From: Euglena gracilis
Taxonomy: Eukaryota; Euglenida; Euglenophyceae; Euglenales
Assembly: GCA_039621445.1 (NCBI GenBank)
Contig: CP154956.1
Location: 67,464,452-67,528,451, forward strand
Direction: 5' to 3'
DNA: 64,000 nucleotides
Part shown: piece after piece, positions 20,714-31,545 of the stretch
How positions within the stretch are numbered: the first letter of the stretch is position 1
How the letters are laid out: each line of letters opens with the position of its first letter
The notes under the pieces: generated by a model
Database searches by the model: none
Seen by the model: only the letters and a program-made list of their open reading frames with translations
Told to the model about the DNA's origin: nothing
Made by a program: the position numbers and the translations under genes

Positions 20714-21829
20714 GATTCTCAAAAAAAAAATTTTTGGCTGCAAACAGAAGACATGTGTGTCAGGTCAACAAGACCCTCAAGGGGATGTTTCATCGTTCAT
20801 GGTAATGATTTTGTTAGATGTTCAGGGCACGATAAAGCATCAGTCCCAAGGGGGTAAGAAGCGGGGGGGGAAGGCTTGAGCGGCTGCACTTTTTGTGAAG
20901 CAGTGTGGGGAAGTTTAGATCAGTTGGTTAGTAGCAGGTCAGGAGATTAAGAATCACAAGAAGACATGTGTGGTAGGTCAACAAGCCTGCCGTCACAATC
21001 ACAGGGATGCCTGCCCGATGTACCCTCACCCCCCCCCCCCAAAGAGGCCACCCTCCGGGCACCGTGCGACCCCAGAGTGGCCACTTTGGAGGGGGGACTT
21101 GACACTTTGGGGGGGGGTCAAACTTGATGAAAAGTCGACCCCAAAATGGCCAAAAAACTTCTTATTTTTCAACATCATTTGGCGTGTTCCTGCGGCATGC
21201 CAGCAGGTTCTGTCCACATAGGATGAAAAAATATGTTTGCAGTCCCGATCATAGTCCCGATCCCCATTCAGTGAATCCTTGCCCATTGTGCATCCATCTC
21301 ATGGCTTTCGTTCATAAGGGCATCAGTTTGTGCATCGTGGTCCATTTTCAATCTGCAAAGATGGGCGTCAAAAAATAAAACAACACGAGCAACATTTCTT
21401 CGGTGCCTTCGGCGCCAAATTCCTTTGGTTTTCCTTGTTGGCAAGGTGTGGTGAGGTGGGCTTGACATGACGTGGAGGGGGTCCGAAAAGGGGGGGGGGG
21501 TAAAACGGCGTGGCAAGGGGTCGGTGAGGGGGGGGGATGGGGTGTGTTGACCCCCCAATGTAACACTATTTGCAGGCTCCTCCATTTTATACGCTACACT
21601 AACATCTGCGCCCACCTGGTCTGGTGCCCCACCCATATACAACCAGCAAACCCTATCTCCCGTCTCAAAGGCCCATGCCATCACCGATGCCTCCCTCCAA
21701 GTTGATCAACGTTGGCAGCTCCTCAGCCGGGCCTTTCATCACTGCATCTACCCTCACCCCCCCTCAAAGTGTTCCTTTCTTTAGGTTGGGGATTCCTAAT
21801 TTGGAGCATACTTGCAGTTAGTGCGACCT
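20714..21829. other. No gene seen; GGCGCC-type repeat at 21035-21125
   Basis: AAGACATGTGTG(T/G)(C/T)AGGTCAACAAG occurs at 20748 and 20962, flanking about 210 bp. A CACTTTGG/G-tract unit of the family at 1362 lies at 21035-21125. The remainder is unassigned. Confidence 0.35.
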
Positions 21830-22375
21830 GAAAAAATGCTTCCGTGCGTCGCGACCACCGCGGAAATTTTTTTTTGTAACCGGCAGCGCCGCGGCAAAAA
21901 TTTTTCTGTGCGCCGCGAATGCCGCGGCACTGGTTTATGTGTGCGCCGCGACCGCCGCGGAAACTTTTGAAGTTTGTGCCGCGACCACCGCGGCAATTGT
22001 CTTTTTAAATTGTGTCCCACATATACTTCTTTCGGCCCCTTCTCCTGCCTGGCCTCTTTGATACTTTCTCAACCATGGCTGAGAAGGGTATTTGGCGGCA
22101 GGGAGTGAACTTTTGCGCAAGCGTTCTTGTTTTGTTTTCAAAGATCAGCTTTTACCATGTCAAGCGAGACCTCCACATAAACGTTCTTGATTTCTAGGCA
22201 GAAAATTTTTTTTGTGCCACAACCACCGCGGAAAAATTTTCCCCTTGCGCCGCGACCACCGCGGCAAGGAATTTTGCTTGTGCCGCGACAGCCGTGGCGA
22301 AAATCTTCCTGTGCGCCGCGACCACCGCGGAAAATTTTTTTTGTGCCGCGGCAGGAGCGCCGCGGCGCACCAACT
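21830..22375. repeat. GCCGCGACCACCGCGG minisatellite in two blocks
   Basis: 21830-22005 and 22200-22370 repeat GTGCGCCGCGACCACCGCGG at roughly 30-45-bp spacing. Each unit is near-palindromic (CCGCGG). A unique segment (22012-22197) lies between the blocks. Confidence 0.7.
22075..22197 (+). CDS. Possible small ORF between GC-rich arrays
   Basis: The ATG at 22075 opens 40 codons beginning MAEKGIWRQG, with a hydrophobic middle (VNFCASVLVLFS). It is the only non-repetitive piece between two matching minisatellite blocks, so it could be a captured exon. Weak evidence: short, no family, no splice test. Confidence 0.15.
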   Translation: MAEKGIWRQGVNFCASVLVLFSKISFYHVKRDLHINVLDF

Positions 22376-22945
22376 ACAAGTATGATTTGGAGCCTAAAAA
22401 GGATTTTTCCCCAAAAATTCGTTTTTGGTGATTCCTAATTTGGCCACTGATCCCCCGTGACCCCCCCCCGTTACCCCCCTCGTGACCCCCCCCCCCCCGT
22501 GACCCGAACCACCCCCCAAAATTTTCTTCAAAAAATGGCTATTTTGCAAGAAAAAAGGTCAATTTTTGCTTTTTCAAAAAAAACATGTTTTTTTTGCGTT
22601 TTTTTAAAAAAAACATCAACCCTGAAGGGAACCAACCTTTTTACATCCAAAGGAGAAATCTTTTGTAACCGTGAGGCCCGGCGCCTGCCCTGTTTTTCAT
22701 GGGTGTGATCACGGAAAACAGGGCATATTTTCAATTCACGAAAATATGCCCTGTTTTTTGTGAATAGGTATTCATGAAAAACCGAAAATATGCCCTGTTT
22801 TTTTGTGAATAGGTATTCATGAAAACCCGGGCATATTTCGTGAAAATTTTTTCGAGGAATTTTAACTGATATGAAAGTCAAACACCTAAACATGAAAAGG
22901 AACATCTGATACAAGAAAACTGAAAACTGACCTGTCATAGCAGTG
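22376..22945. other. No gene seen; GTGACCC arm, A/T tracts, 55-bp tandem repeat
   Basis: 22449-22519 is a GTGACCC arm ending CGAACCACCCCCC, like the right ends of the 3-bp-TSD elements. 22740-22835 holds two units of AAAATATGCCCTGTTTTTT plus GTGAATAGGTATTCATGAAA. Confidence 0.5.
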
Positions 22946-23588
22946 AGGTTGTGCCAATTAATCGTTTCGAACTTGCGAACGATTAATCGCGATTAATCAG
23001 GGTGTCTCGGACGATTAACGATTAATTGGTCCCTTCCAATTTTTTTTGTTATTAAAACCTGGTGTGAGGATTTTGAATAGAACTCAGACCATTTCTTTGC
23101 GTGCCCTGCTCACTATTTTTGCTCAATGTTCACCGCCGAAGCTCATTAGGAATCGCTGCATCTGATAAGCATCGCGCAGTGTTTCACTGGCACGTTCGCT
23201 GACTCGTTGGCCAGTTTTAACAACCAATTTCATGGTATACCACCCCCCCTCCCCTTATTGTCCCACCGACCTCCCCCTGGGAGCCCCGACCGGACAATAA
23301 GGGGGGGGACAATAGGACCGTACCAAAGGAATTTCATTGGCTGAGCCAAAAAAAAAACCCCCGGGCCGGGGCCGAGGGACAATAAGGGGGGGGGACAATA
23401 AGGGGGGGTACCAGCAAGTAGTGTACTACCTGACTGATTATTGTTCGAAATTGTATGTTTTCAGCAGATGTCGTACCCGTCATGGTTGACATCCAAAATG
23501 AACGATTAATCGCCCTGTGCCGAACGATTCGATTAATCAGCAATGACGAACGATCAGGCGATTAATCGATTAATTGAAGCAACCCTAG
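22946..23588. mobile_element. hAT-like non-autonomous element 3
   Basis: The inner termini AATTAATCG and CGATTAATT are preceded by AGGTTGTGCC and followed by AAGCAACCCT. TAGCAGTG (22938-22945) and TAGCAGGG (23589-23596) are probable 8-bp target duplications with one mismatch. AACGATTAATCG repeats lie inside both ends. It contains a nested element at 23234-23412 and has inserted next to a recombinase fragment. Confidence 0.6.
23234..23412. repeat. Nested inverted-repeat unit, CCCCTTATTGTCC termini
   Basis: GGTATACCACCCCCCCTCCC and CTTATTGTCCC on the left pair with GGACAATAAGGGGGGGTACC on the right. Interior is C/G-tract DNA. Related to the CTTACTGTTCCC unit at 33922-34318. Confidence 0.5.
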
Positions 23589-23589
23589 T

Positions 23590-23969
23590 AGCAGGGCCAT
23601 ATCCGACTCGCACAGGGGGGTGTTCGCCCCGCGTCCCCCCCCCCCCTGCGTCCCCCCCCCGCGTCCCCCCCGCGTCCCGGATTTTGGCTGGGCACATTTT
23701 TTGGTCGACCAAAGGAAAATTACACACAAATTTTGGTGATCCCAATGGAAACGTGTGGGGGTTGTTGAGCCACGGTCCCCCCCCCCCCCGCCCCCCCCCC
23801 CGCGTCCCCCCCGCGTCCCGAACCACCCCCACAGTGATTGCTGATGGTTTTTCATGGTGGCAACGGACACGGAAAGCATCTTACGACCATCCTCTGTCTT
23901 GGATTCAACGAACGAATCCATCTGCAACCTCCGAAGCACTTCACTGCGATATCCTGTGCAGAAACCCAT
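23590..23969 (-). pseudogene. Tyrosine-recombinase catalytic box I fragment
   Basis: The minus strand from 23969 reads GFCTGYRSEVLRRLQMDSF, then VESKTEDGRKMLSVSVATMK, then NHQQSL. TG-x-R-x-x-E-x-x-x-L followed by a beta-hairpin with a Lys is the box I region of tyrosine recombinases. TGYR also ends the ORF at 13940, which ties the two together. The 216-bp element at 23615-23830 interrupts the frame. Removing it with one copy of its 3-bp duplication continues the frame as SLCESDMALLLG, after which the hAT-like element cuts in. H-x-x-R and Tyr are absent. Confidence 0.6.
23615..23830. mobile_element. 3-bp-TSD element with GCGTCCC arms, copy B
   Basis: Starts GGGGGGTGTTCGCCCCGCG and ends GCGTCCCGAACCACCCCC. 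ACA flanks both sides (23612-23614, 23831-23833). The core CCCGGATTTTGGCTGGGCAC, then TTTTTTGGTCGACCAAAGG, is shared with copy C at 31546-31749. Excision restores a recombinase reading frame. Confidence 0.8.
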
Positions 23970-23989
23970 AATCTACTACAAAAAAGAGG

Positions 23990-24120
23990 TGGCGGACGCC
24001 GGTTCTGTCCAAAGCCCGGCGTTCCGGACGCCGGTTCCGTCCGTCCGAAGGACGTCCGAAGGACGGAACCGGCGTCCAGAACACCGGGCTTTGGACAGAA
24101 CCGGCGTCCGCCACCTCTTG
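23990..24120. repeat. GACGCCGGTTCTGTCC palindrome
   Basis: AGAGGTGGCGGACGCCGGTT and its complement bound a nested palindrome with CCGTCCGTCCGAAGGACG at the centre. Related to the hairpins at 565-695 and 24820-24950. Confidence 0.75.
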
Positions 24121-24189
24121 TTCAAGCCGGCGTTTTAGAGACGCCGGGTTCAGGACAGAACCGGCGTCCCCAACCTTCGGTCAAAGGAC

Positions 24190-24703
24190 ACTCCCAGGAC
24201 CAATCTCCGACCACTGATCTGATGATGTCACACCACTTTGCACTTCACCAAATTCCGGCGATCGCGAGGGTATTTCTGGCTGTGTCAATCGTCCAGGTAT
24301 AAAATCACCCCTCGATCGAAGGCTCTTTTCATCAGACGACTGGCGATCACCACCAAATTCAGCCACACCGCCTGGAGCTCTTATCTGTCAGTGGGGAATC
24401 CTAATTTCACAACTCTGGTGCCCCCAAGGCCCCTCAGGTCGTTGATTCGAAGAGGAAAAACGTTTCTGTAGGGTTTATTCAGCATCTTAAACCAAAAATC
24501 ACTGAAAATTGCGACAAATTTCGACTCAGATTCTGGCCGATTCGACCATTGCGAGCGTATCTCGGGCTGCGTGCAACGTTAGGGTACCAAGTTACCCCTC
24601 GATCGAAAGCTCTTTTCAACAGACGACCAGCGGTGCTCATCAGATCTTTCCACGCTGCACGGTACTCTATTTCCAAATCTGGGCCAATTTTCACCAAATT
24701 TGG
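24190..24703. repeat. Repeat family F units
   Basis: Two units with CCCCTCGATCGAA(A/G)GCTCTTTTCA followed by AGACGAC and GGCGATC or GCGGTGC. Other units: 19540-19830, 28780-28860, 30125-30560 and 52270-52350. Confidence 0.6.
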
Positions 24704-24950
24704 ATATCCACCCCACTGGTCCCCAGGTGGCAAAATTCTTTGTCCTTGATGGTTGAAACACTCATACCAGCACCTTAGGGCCACTTTTGGGCACTTTTGG
24801 TGACCTTTTTAGGAATGAAAATCGGACGCCGGGCTTTGGACAAAACCGGCGTTCCTAACGCCGGGCTTTAGGAGAGAACCGGCGTCCAGAAAACCCGTGG
24901 GGGGGGACGCCGGTTCTGTCCTGAACCCGGCGTCTCAAACGCCGGCTTAA
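24704..24950 (+). repeat. Direct duplicate of 449-695
   Basis: See the partner copy at 449-695; same order and ends. Confidence 0.7.
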
Positions 24951-25502
24951 AATGTTTGCTCACTGTACTTTAAACGGTCTGCTCCTGTCCCTTCCGAACT
25001 GGATGCTTTCTTTTTGGTAGCCTCCGCCAGAAGGTTACCATGCAAGGGGTCAACAGTAGGGTTCTTTATTTTGTCCCAGCCCTGCTTAATTGTGGCCAAT
25101 AATTGTGGCCATTTTTACGGCCCAGAGATCGGTTAATCGGTTAACTGAGGGCCCCAGTTAATTTAATCGGTTGACCAAAAACAGTCAGTTTATTGATCAA
25201 TGGTGGGGGAAACCCTGACCCAAAATCAATGGGTTTCGGCCCAAAACGGGGCGTTGGGGGGGCGAAAAAACGCTCATTTTGGGCTCAAGTACAGGTTTAT
25301 TAGCTTTTTTTGACCTTTTTTGACCCAGTTTTCACCCAAAGTCCATGGGCTTCGGGGTCAAAGCGGGGCGCTGGGCAGGGGTGCCGGTCGTTTCAAAACA
25401 ACCTCATTTTTAAACGGATGAAAAAGGGCCAAAGTTTTTTATAAATGAATGTAAAAAAAAAACAGCCCAAAAAAACATGTCGTGCAGGCGTAGGGAGGTG
25501 TT
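24951..25502. repeat. Scrambled recombinase scraps, hAT end fragment, family D
   Basis: 25000-25022 encodes ELDAFF in forward sense, and 25036-25057 encodes VDPLHGN in reverse, both matching the recombinase N-terminal part. 25128-25226 is the inverted relative of the first 100 bp of the hAT-like element at 1573 (GATCGGTTAATCGGTTAACT, AAACAGTCAGTTTATTGATC). 25195-25400 is family D. Confidence 0.5.
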
Positions 25503-26902
25503 GGGGGTGCTACCCCCGTGACCCCCCCGTGACCCCCCCCGTGACCCGCCCGTGACCCGAGAATCGAGCCTTCGATTTTCATACAATGCATCAATCTTCA
25601 TCACTTCAGCCTTGCTTTTCATTCATCATTTCAGCCTTTTTTTGATGTCTAGGTGGCGTTTTTGGTTGCTTTTCATCAATTTTCTGGTTCAAACCATTGA
25701 AAGTTTGCCTTGACATGGTCTAAAAATCGAAAGGAGTGCCAAGATTTGAGGGGAACAAATTTTCGACCCAAACAATGGCGCTTCTTTGCCATATGAATTT
25801 GACCCAAAACATTGGCAAAAGGGGAGATTGCGCAAGTAGGAAAGAATTTCATGGCAAAAAGGGGGGGAGGGGAAACATGAAATTTTTGTGGAAGGCCCCC
25901 CCAAAAAAACAGAAAATAATTGTCCTCACCCCACCTTCCATTTGGACAACCAAACCCCTTTTTGGCACCCAACGTCCAACGCACCTCCACACCCAAAAAT
26001 GGCCAAAAATCTTCCCCTTAAAAAAAGTGCCAAAAATTGGTGCATTTCCGCAACCAAAACAGAATTTTGGCTACTTTTTTTCTTCAAAGCTTTTCTTCAA
26101 AGCAAAAAAAAACAACCTTTTTTCTGTTTTTTTTGTTTTTTTTAAAAACGCCAACGAGGGTTTGGGAATTTTTTTGGAAAAAACACAGTCTCACCTCAGT
26201 GATGGTGAAGACGAGTAGCTGTTGCGCCTTGTTTCCGCTTCATCCAAGACCAATTCACCGTTCAGACTGAGTGGTCTTCAAAAAATGGGAGTTCTTGATT
26301 TGCTTTGCCGGTTGTTTCTCAAAAGTTGGCCGGCGATGAAGGAACTTCAGTTGCAAAACCCATGCCGAGAGGTGGGGGGGGGCAAATTCCGGTGATGTGT
26401 TTTCAAATAAAAATCCATTTTTTCAAAAAAAACCGTTTTTATGGTGTTTTTTCTTCTTCAAAAAACACGTTTGTTTTTTAAAAAAAAACACGTTTTTTTT
26501 GCCAGCTTTGCTTTTTTCCCCCCTTCAGAAATAGCCATTTTTGGCCATTTTTTCAAAAATGGGCCAAAATGCATCCCAAAAAATGTAACAGTCAAGAAAA
26601 TCCTGACAAAATTCCTTTTCCAAAAAATGAAAAAATGACCAATTTTGGACATAAAAATCACCCAAAAATGACCACTTTCAAACCAAAAGGCATTTTTTTT
26701 TGTTCAAAAATGGCCCCAAAATGGCCAAAAATGATTACTTTTTGGACCCCACAATCACCGATTTTAGGATGTGTGCCGCCCTTCTTGTGATGGGATGCAA
26801 CAACATGGATGCTGCCTCCCGACCACCTCCAAAGTGGCATACTTCCCCCGTGACCCCCCCCGTGACCCCCCCCGTGACCCCCCCGTGACCCGCACCACCC
26901 CC
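25503..26902. mobile_element. Possible 1.4-kb 3-bp-TSD element, copy D
   Basis: Left end GGGGGTGCTACCCCCGTGAC and right end GTGACCCGCACCACCCCC match the small 3-bp-TSD elements, each with a GTGACCC arm. GTT flanks both sides (25500-25502, 26903-26905). The interior is A/T-tract-rich with GTTTTTTTTAAAAACGCCAA motifs and no transposase. If the two arms instead belong to separate solo ends, the matching GTT is coincidence. Confidence 0.5.
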
Positions 26903-28026
26903 GTTGAGAAAAGGCTGTCCTGTCTCTTCGGGGTAGGAGATTTCCTTGCTGACCCAAATCAAGTTATCCGGAAGCCAATCGTTTTTTCTCCGGAAACGGG
27001 CGGAGCTTTTTCATGTCAGGGTCAAACTGCAAAACACAAACCGGCCTGGGGGGGTTGTTCGGGACAAAAAAAAAACTGGGCGGGGGGGGGGGGTGGGGGG
27101 TGGCACAAAAAACTGGGCCGGGTGGGGCCACAGGGGCCCAGCCTGGGGTGCCAGTTTTGTGTCCATGGACACAGGTGGGCACCCAGGTGGCCCACCTGTG
27201 CCCAGTTACGGGCCACAGGAGGGCCACCTGGGACCCCACACCCAAGATTGGCCCATAACTTGTGGCATAGCTGGCACTTCGTTTAAAACGAAGTAAATAA
27301 AAAACACGTTTTTTTTAAAAAAACATGTTTTTTTAAAAAATGAACAAAAAAAACGCCATTGAGGGTCCAGGGCAAAAAAAATTTGCCTTTAATTTTAGCT
27401 TTTTTTGCCCATCCTCAGGCAGAGAAAGACACCAAATTTGGGATGTTTCAAGTTGAAACGTCCCAAAATGGCAGAAAAATGCCCTATTTTGACCATTCTT
27501 GTTGAAGACCTCCAAAAGTATTGGTTTTCAAGTCATTTGAGCTAAGATTGGTTCACCCTTGCGATCAAAGGCAAAATTTGGACCATCATTTTCCCCTTTG
27601 TTTTTTTTGCCGTTTTTTTTGCCTGTTTTTTTTTTAATAAAAAACAAAAAAAAAACGTTTTTTTAAAAAAGACAAAAAAACGCCAGCTATGACTTGTGGC
27701 AATATAACCCCACCCAGTTGAACAGAACTGGCCCCCCACTGTGGAACAAAACTGGTCCCTGTGGAACCAAAGCTCTCTACGAGAAAAAAAACCTAGATGG
27801 AAGATCCAACATTTAGATCCAAAAGAACCCAGATGGAGAAAAAAACCCCCAGATGAAAGATCCAACATTTAGATCCATGCCAATTGACAGATCATCCCCT
27901 TCCCAAAAGTGTTCACAGAAACACATTGCACTGAGACAGCAGAAAAGAAACAAGTGACAGTTCACATCTTAAAACCAATCAGCGATGGACATGATCAGGC
28001 TGAGGTGCAGGTGATGAAGTACTTGA
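26903..28026. other. No gene seen; A/T-tract repeats and CACAGGTGGGC repeats
   Basis: 27130-27240 repeats GGGCCACAGG, GTGGCCCACCTGTG and CACCTGGGACC. 27300-27400 and 27590-27690 are alternating T and A tracts with AACGCCA motifs like those at 26100-26170. 27775-27880 repeats CCAGATG(G/A)AAGATCCAACATTTAGATCC-type units. No frame is convincing. Confidence 0.4.
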
Positions 28027-28374
28027 AGGGGCTTTGGCAGGGGGGGGGGAGGGGGGGTCCCGAGGTCTGATTTTTTTTGCATTTTTGGCACTTTTTGCTG
28101 TACTGTCTCAACACAGGGGGGGGAGGGTCCTGGGGTCCCAACTGTACTGCCAACCCCCCCCCCCTCAAAAATTGGCCAAAAACCGGCGCCAAAGGCGCCG
28201 GAAAAAATTTTTATGGCCTTTTTTTGGTCCAAAAAGGCCATTTTTGGTCCAAAAAGGCCATCTGTCTCTGACCGTTCGGCACTAGGGGGGGGGGGTCCCA
28301 AAAATCCCAACTGTACAGGGGGGGGGGGAGGGGGGGGACCCCCAAAAACCCCAACTGTACTGCCATCGCCCCGA
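28027..28374 (-). repeat. Inverted copy of the core of the element at 18395
   Basis: Matches 18447-18786 on the opposite strand, including the GGCGCC hairpin (CGGCGCCAAAGGCGCCGG here) and GAGACAGTACAGCAAAAAGT, but lacks the CCATGCCCC termini. Confidence 0.75.
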
Positions 28375-28472
28375 AGTAGCACCAAGAAGCCAAGTAGCAA
28401 ACCAGAAATGTCACAGCAGGGTGAAGTTCTGCAGCAGCTACAAATAGGGGCGGATAAGCCCTGTCCACCATC
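28375..28472 (+). other. Short coding-like spacer
   Basis: Between two large repeats, about 28 codons read KKPSSKPEMSQQGEVLQQLQ then IGADKPCPPSL and stop. Too short to judge; possibly an exon remnant. Confidence 0.15.
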
Positions 28473-28860
28473 GCTTTGAAACCGTGTATTGGGGCTCTGG
28501 CTTCACGCCCGAACCGGCGTTCTGGACGCCGGTTCGGCGCAGAAATTTCTGCGCCGAACCGGTGTCCAGAACGCCGGTTCGGGCGGGAAAACGGCGTCCA
28601 GGGGACCGAAAATGAAAAGTGCCAAAAAGTGGTCAAAATGGTTTGTAGACATGAGGCAATCATCTCTGAGCACTTTTTGGGGGGTATTTAACCAGAAATT
28701 CGGGTACTTTGTGCAACAATTTCCATTTGGCCAATTCTGGGGATTTTCTGAAATAGAATACCATGCAGCAGAGCTGAAATCTAAGGCCATCTAAAACCCT
28801 TGAGAAGGGTTATCGATCAAGGGGCAACATGGCAGGTGAACAGTGGATTTTGGAATTTGC
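28473..28860 (+). repeat. Repeat family G, copy 2
   Basis: Carries GAAACCGTGTATTGGGGCTC, CCGAACCGGCGTTC hairpins, AGTGCCAAAAAGTGGTCAAA and GAGCACTTTTTGGGGGGTA. Colinear with 19259-19575 and, inverted, with 30480-30826. Confidence 0.7.
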
Positions 28861-29239
28861 GAAAAGGGTCCAAAAATCGTAATTCTGAAAAAACCCAAGG
28901 GGTCCAGCTAAAATTTCCTAACCATAATTCTGAAAAACCCAGGGGAGGGTCCAACCAATTTTGAAAACACCCAGGGGGGCCAAAATTTCCCAACTGTAAT
29001 AAACATTTCCCAACAATTTTGAAAAATTCCCGGGGGGGGGTCCAGCCAAAATTTCCCAACCGTACTTCTGAAAAACCCTAGGGGGGCTCCAGCCAATTTT
29101 TTTTTCAACCGTGTTTGTGAAGAAACCCAGCCAAAATCTCTGAACCGGAATTCTGAAAAAAGGGGGGATCAAATCCCAACCATAATTCTGGAAAAAAAAA
29201 CTGGCGGGGTCCAACCGAAAATTCGGCATTGCAAATCAG
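28861..29239 (+). repeat. AATTCTGAAAAACCCAGGGG minisatellite
   Basis: Tandem units of about 45-60 bp with TTCTGAAAAACCC, GGGGGTCCAGCC and AAAATTTCCCAACCGT. More units lie at 29838-29925. Confidence 0.65.
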
Positions 29240-29835
29240 AGGGGGAGCACGTCGTCGGCCAGCCGTCGGCCAGCCGTGTGACTCACAGGAAAATGATCTG
29301 AGCCACAGCCTTGCAATGCAGAAACAATTTTGCTGCCAATCTCCCTTCAAGGTCATGTTCATCATTGGTGGAGGCTGCATTTTTGCCCATTTGAAGTCAT
29401 GTTTCGTCAATTTTTATCAATTTTGCCAACTTTGGACTTTTTTTTATACCAATTTTGACCATTTCAGCCTTTTTTGGGGGGGTCATTCTATGGTCATCGC
29501 GAAGGGCTATTTGCCTACATATTATTTGAATGACAGAAAAAATGCTCAGCTGGTGTCCCACTAGCAAAATTTACATAATAATGGACGAAAAAAGGCTCAA
29601 ATACTGTGTGAAATGGTTTCAAGTGACTCAAAATGGGATTTTTTACACCCAAAATTAGGTATTTGCCACTCAAAATTAGGAATTTACACATGAAATTAGG
29701 ACTTTCCTCCTCAAAATTGGGAATTTGCCTCTCAAAATTCGGAACTGCACGCCAAATTAGGCATTTGCCACCCACATGAGATAGACAACCTGACCCGGCT
29801 TCCGTCACGCCGTCGGCCAGCCGTCGGCCATCCAG
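29240..29835 (-). repeat. Inverted duplicate of 3095-3900
   Basis: CGTCGGCCAGCCGTCGGCCA, CTCACAGGAAAATGATCTGA and AAATTAGGAATTTGCC-type units are the complement of the block at 3095-3900, in the same relative order. Confidence 0.65.
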
Positions 29836-30124
29836 CCAAAATTTCCCAACCGTGATTGTGAAAAAACCTAGGGGTGGTCCAATCAAAAAAAATCTCCAAA
29901 GCGTAATTCTGAAAAAAAAAACCTTTTGATTGATGGGTAACCTGGCATCAGACGGATGAAAACTTCTGATACCCGAACCGGCGTTCTGGAACACGGCTTC
30001 ACGCCCGAACCGGCGTTCTGGACACAGTTGTTGAAACCGTGGATTAGGGGCTCTGGCTTCACGCCCGAACCGGCGTTCAAGGAATCCAGGCCAATTTCGC
30101 CCTAAATACCCATTTTTTGAACAT
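29836..30124. repeat. Minisatellite units and CGCCCGAACCGGCGTTC repeats
   Basis: Units of the 28861 array are followed by CTTCACGCCCGAACCGGCGT repeats, the reverse of those at 30905-31125. Confidence 0.55.
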
Positions 30125-30479
30125 TTTGGAGCATGTCGATCGGCCGATTGAAGTTTTCACAGGTCTGGTGCCATGTTACCCATCGATCGAAAGCTCTTCT
30201 CAAGGGCTTTTGGCAGATGGCCACAGGATTCAGCCATTATGCACACAGCGCTTATTTTCAGCGATCGTGCATTCCCAAATTTGACATCTTAATTTGTGAA
30301 ATCCCACACCTCAGGTGCCATACAGCATATCAATCGAAAGCTCTCCCCAAGACCTTTCGCTTGGTACCCACAGAACTCAACTACACTGCATAGCAGTCTG
30401 AAAATCGGCGATCGCATTTTCCGACCCTGTTTGCGAAGTCGAAATTCCTGTGTTTCACCAGCCATGTTGCCCATCGATC
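30125..30479 (+). repeat. Repeat family F, tandem units
   Basis: Tandem units of about 150 bp. Each has a form of CATCGATCGAAAGCTCTTCT, GGGCTTT(T/C)(G/A)GCAGATGGCC and GCGATCG(T/C)ATT. A third unit starts near 30465 and merges into copy 3 of family G. Confidence 0.65.
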
Positions 30480-30826
30480 GAAAGCTCTTCTCGAGGGCTT
30501 TCAGCAGATGGCCTTAGATTCCAGCCGTGCTGCATGGCATTCTATTTCAAAAATTCCCCAAATTTGGCCAAATGGAAATTGTTGCACAAAATACCCCAAT
30601 ATCTGGCCAAATACCCCCCAAAAACTGCTCAGATGTGATTGCCACATGTCTACTAAGCATTTTGAACACTTTTTGGCACTTTTTATTTTCGGTCCCCTGG
30701 ACGCCATCTTCCCGCCCGAACCGGCGTTTTGGACGCCGGTTCGGCGCAAAAATTCTGCGCCGAACCGGCGTCCAGAACGCCGGTTCGGGCGTGAAGCCAG
30801 AGCCCCAATACACGGTTTCAATCGGC
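30480..30826 (-). repeat. Repeat family G, copy 3
   Basis: Inverted relative of 28473-28860, including the paired CCGGCGTT hairpin and GTTTGTAGACATG-type stretch read on the minus strand. Confidence 0.7.
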
Positions 30827-31545
30827 CGATCGACATGGCCATGAGCCCAAAGGATCCCAAAAATGCCCAAAAATGTTCAGAAACTGGGTATTTAGGGCGA
30901 AATTGGCCTTTATTCCTTGAACGCCGGTTCGGGCGTGAAGCCAGAGCCCCTAATCCACGGTTTCAACAACTGTGTCCAGAACGCCGGTTCGGGCGTGAAG
31001 CCGTGTTCCAGAACGCCGGTTCGGGCGTGAAGCCGTGTTCCAGAACGCCGGTTCGGGCTGCCGCCCGAACCGGCGTTCTGGAACACGGCTTCACGCCCGA
31101 ACCGGCGTTCTGGACACAGTTTTCGTATCAGATAACAGTCTTGTACTTCATTTCACACCATAGACTTGTATTGGGACTTTCCTTGTACCTTGTAACTTGT
31201 CCCGATATTGTTCTTGATTCTTGACCATTTGACTTGGACTTGGGCTTCAACTTGAAACTGGAAACTCGAAACTTCAGGTAGTTGAAATCTTGAACCCCAC
31301 CAGGGGCTTTCGGTTGTCCGACATCATCTGCGAACGGGGAAAAAAAACACAGAAAGAAAGGAAACTCAGGGTCCCACAGCTAAAATTAGGACCCCACCAC
31401 AGGAAAATCGCGCATGCGCGAATTTCTCCATTTTCGACAATAAAAAACGTGTTTCTTTTTGTTGTTTACCCCTGTTTCGTCGAAAATGAAAAAAGACATA
31501 AAAAACGGGATCCCTGGCGCTGGGGGGTCGAAAGACGCTCGTTTT
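30827..31545. repeat. GAACGCCGGTTCGGGCGTGA array, then unassigned spacer
   Basis: 30905-31125 repeats GAACGCCGGTTCGGGCGTGA with the last units inverted. 31126-31360 has TTGTACTT/ACTTGTA pyrimidine-rich repeats. 31360-31545 is unassigned apart from a family D start near 31505. Confidence 0.55.

Noticed and set aside
25275-25289. CATTTTGGGCTCAAG, close to the dinoflagellate spliced-leader end
   Set aside because: It is a normal variant of a family D block (CGCTCATTTTCGGCTCAAAA) repeated many times, so the likeness is by chance and does not place the organism.
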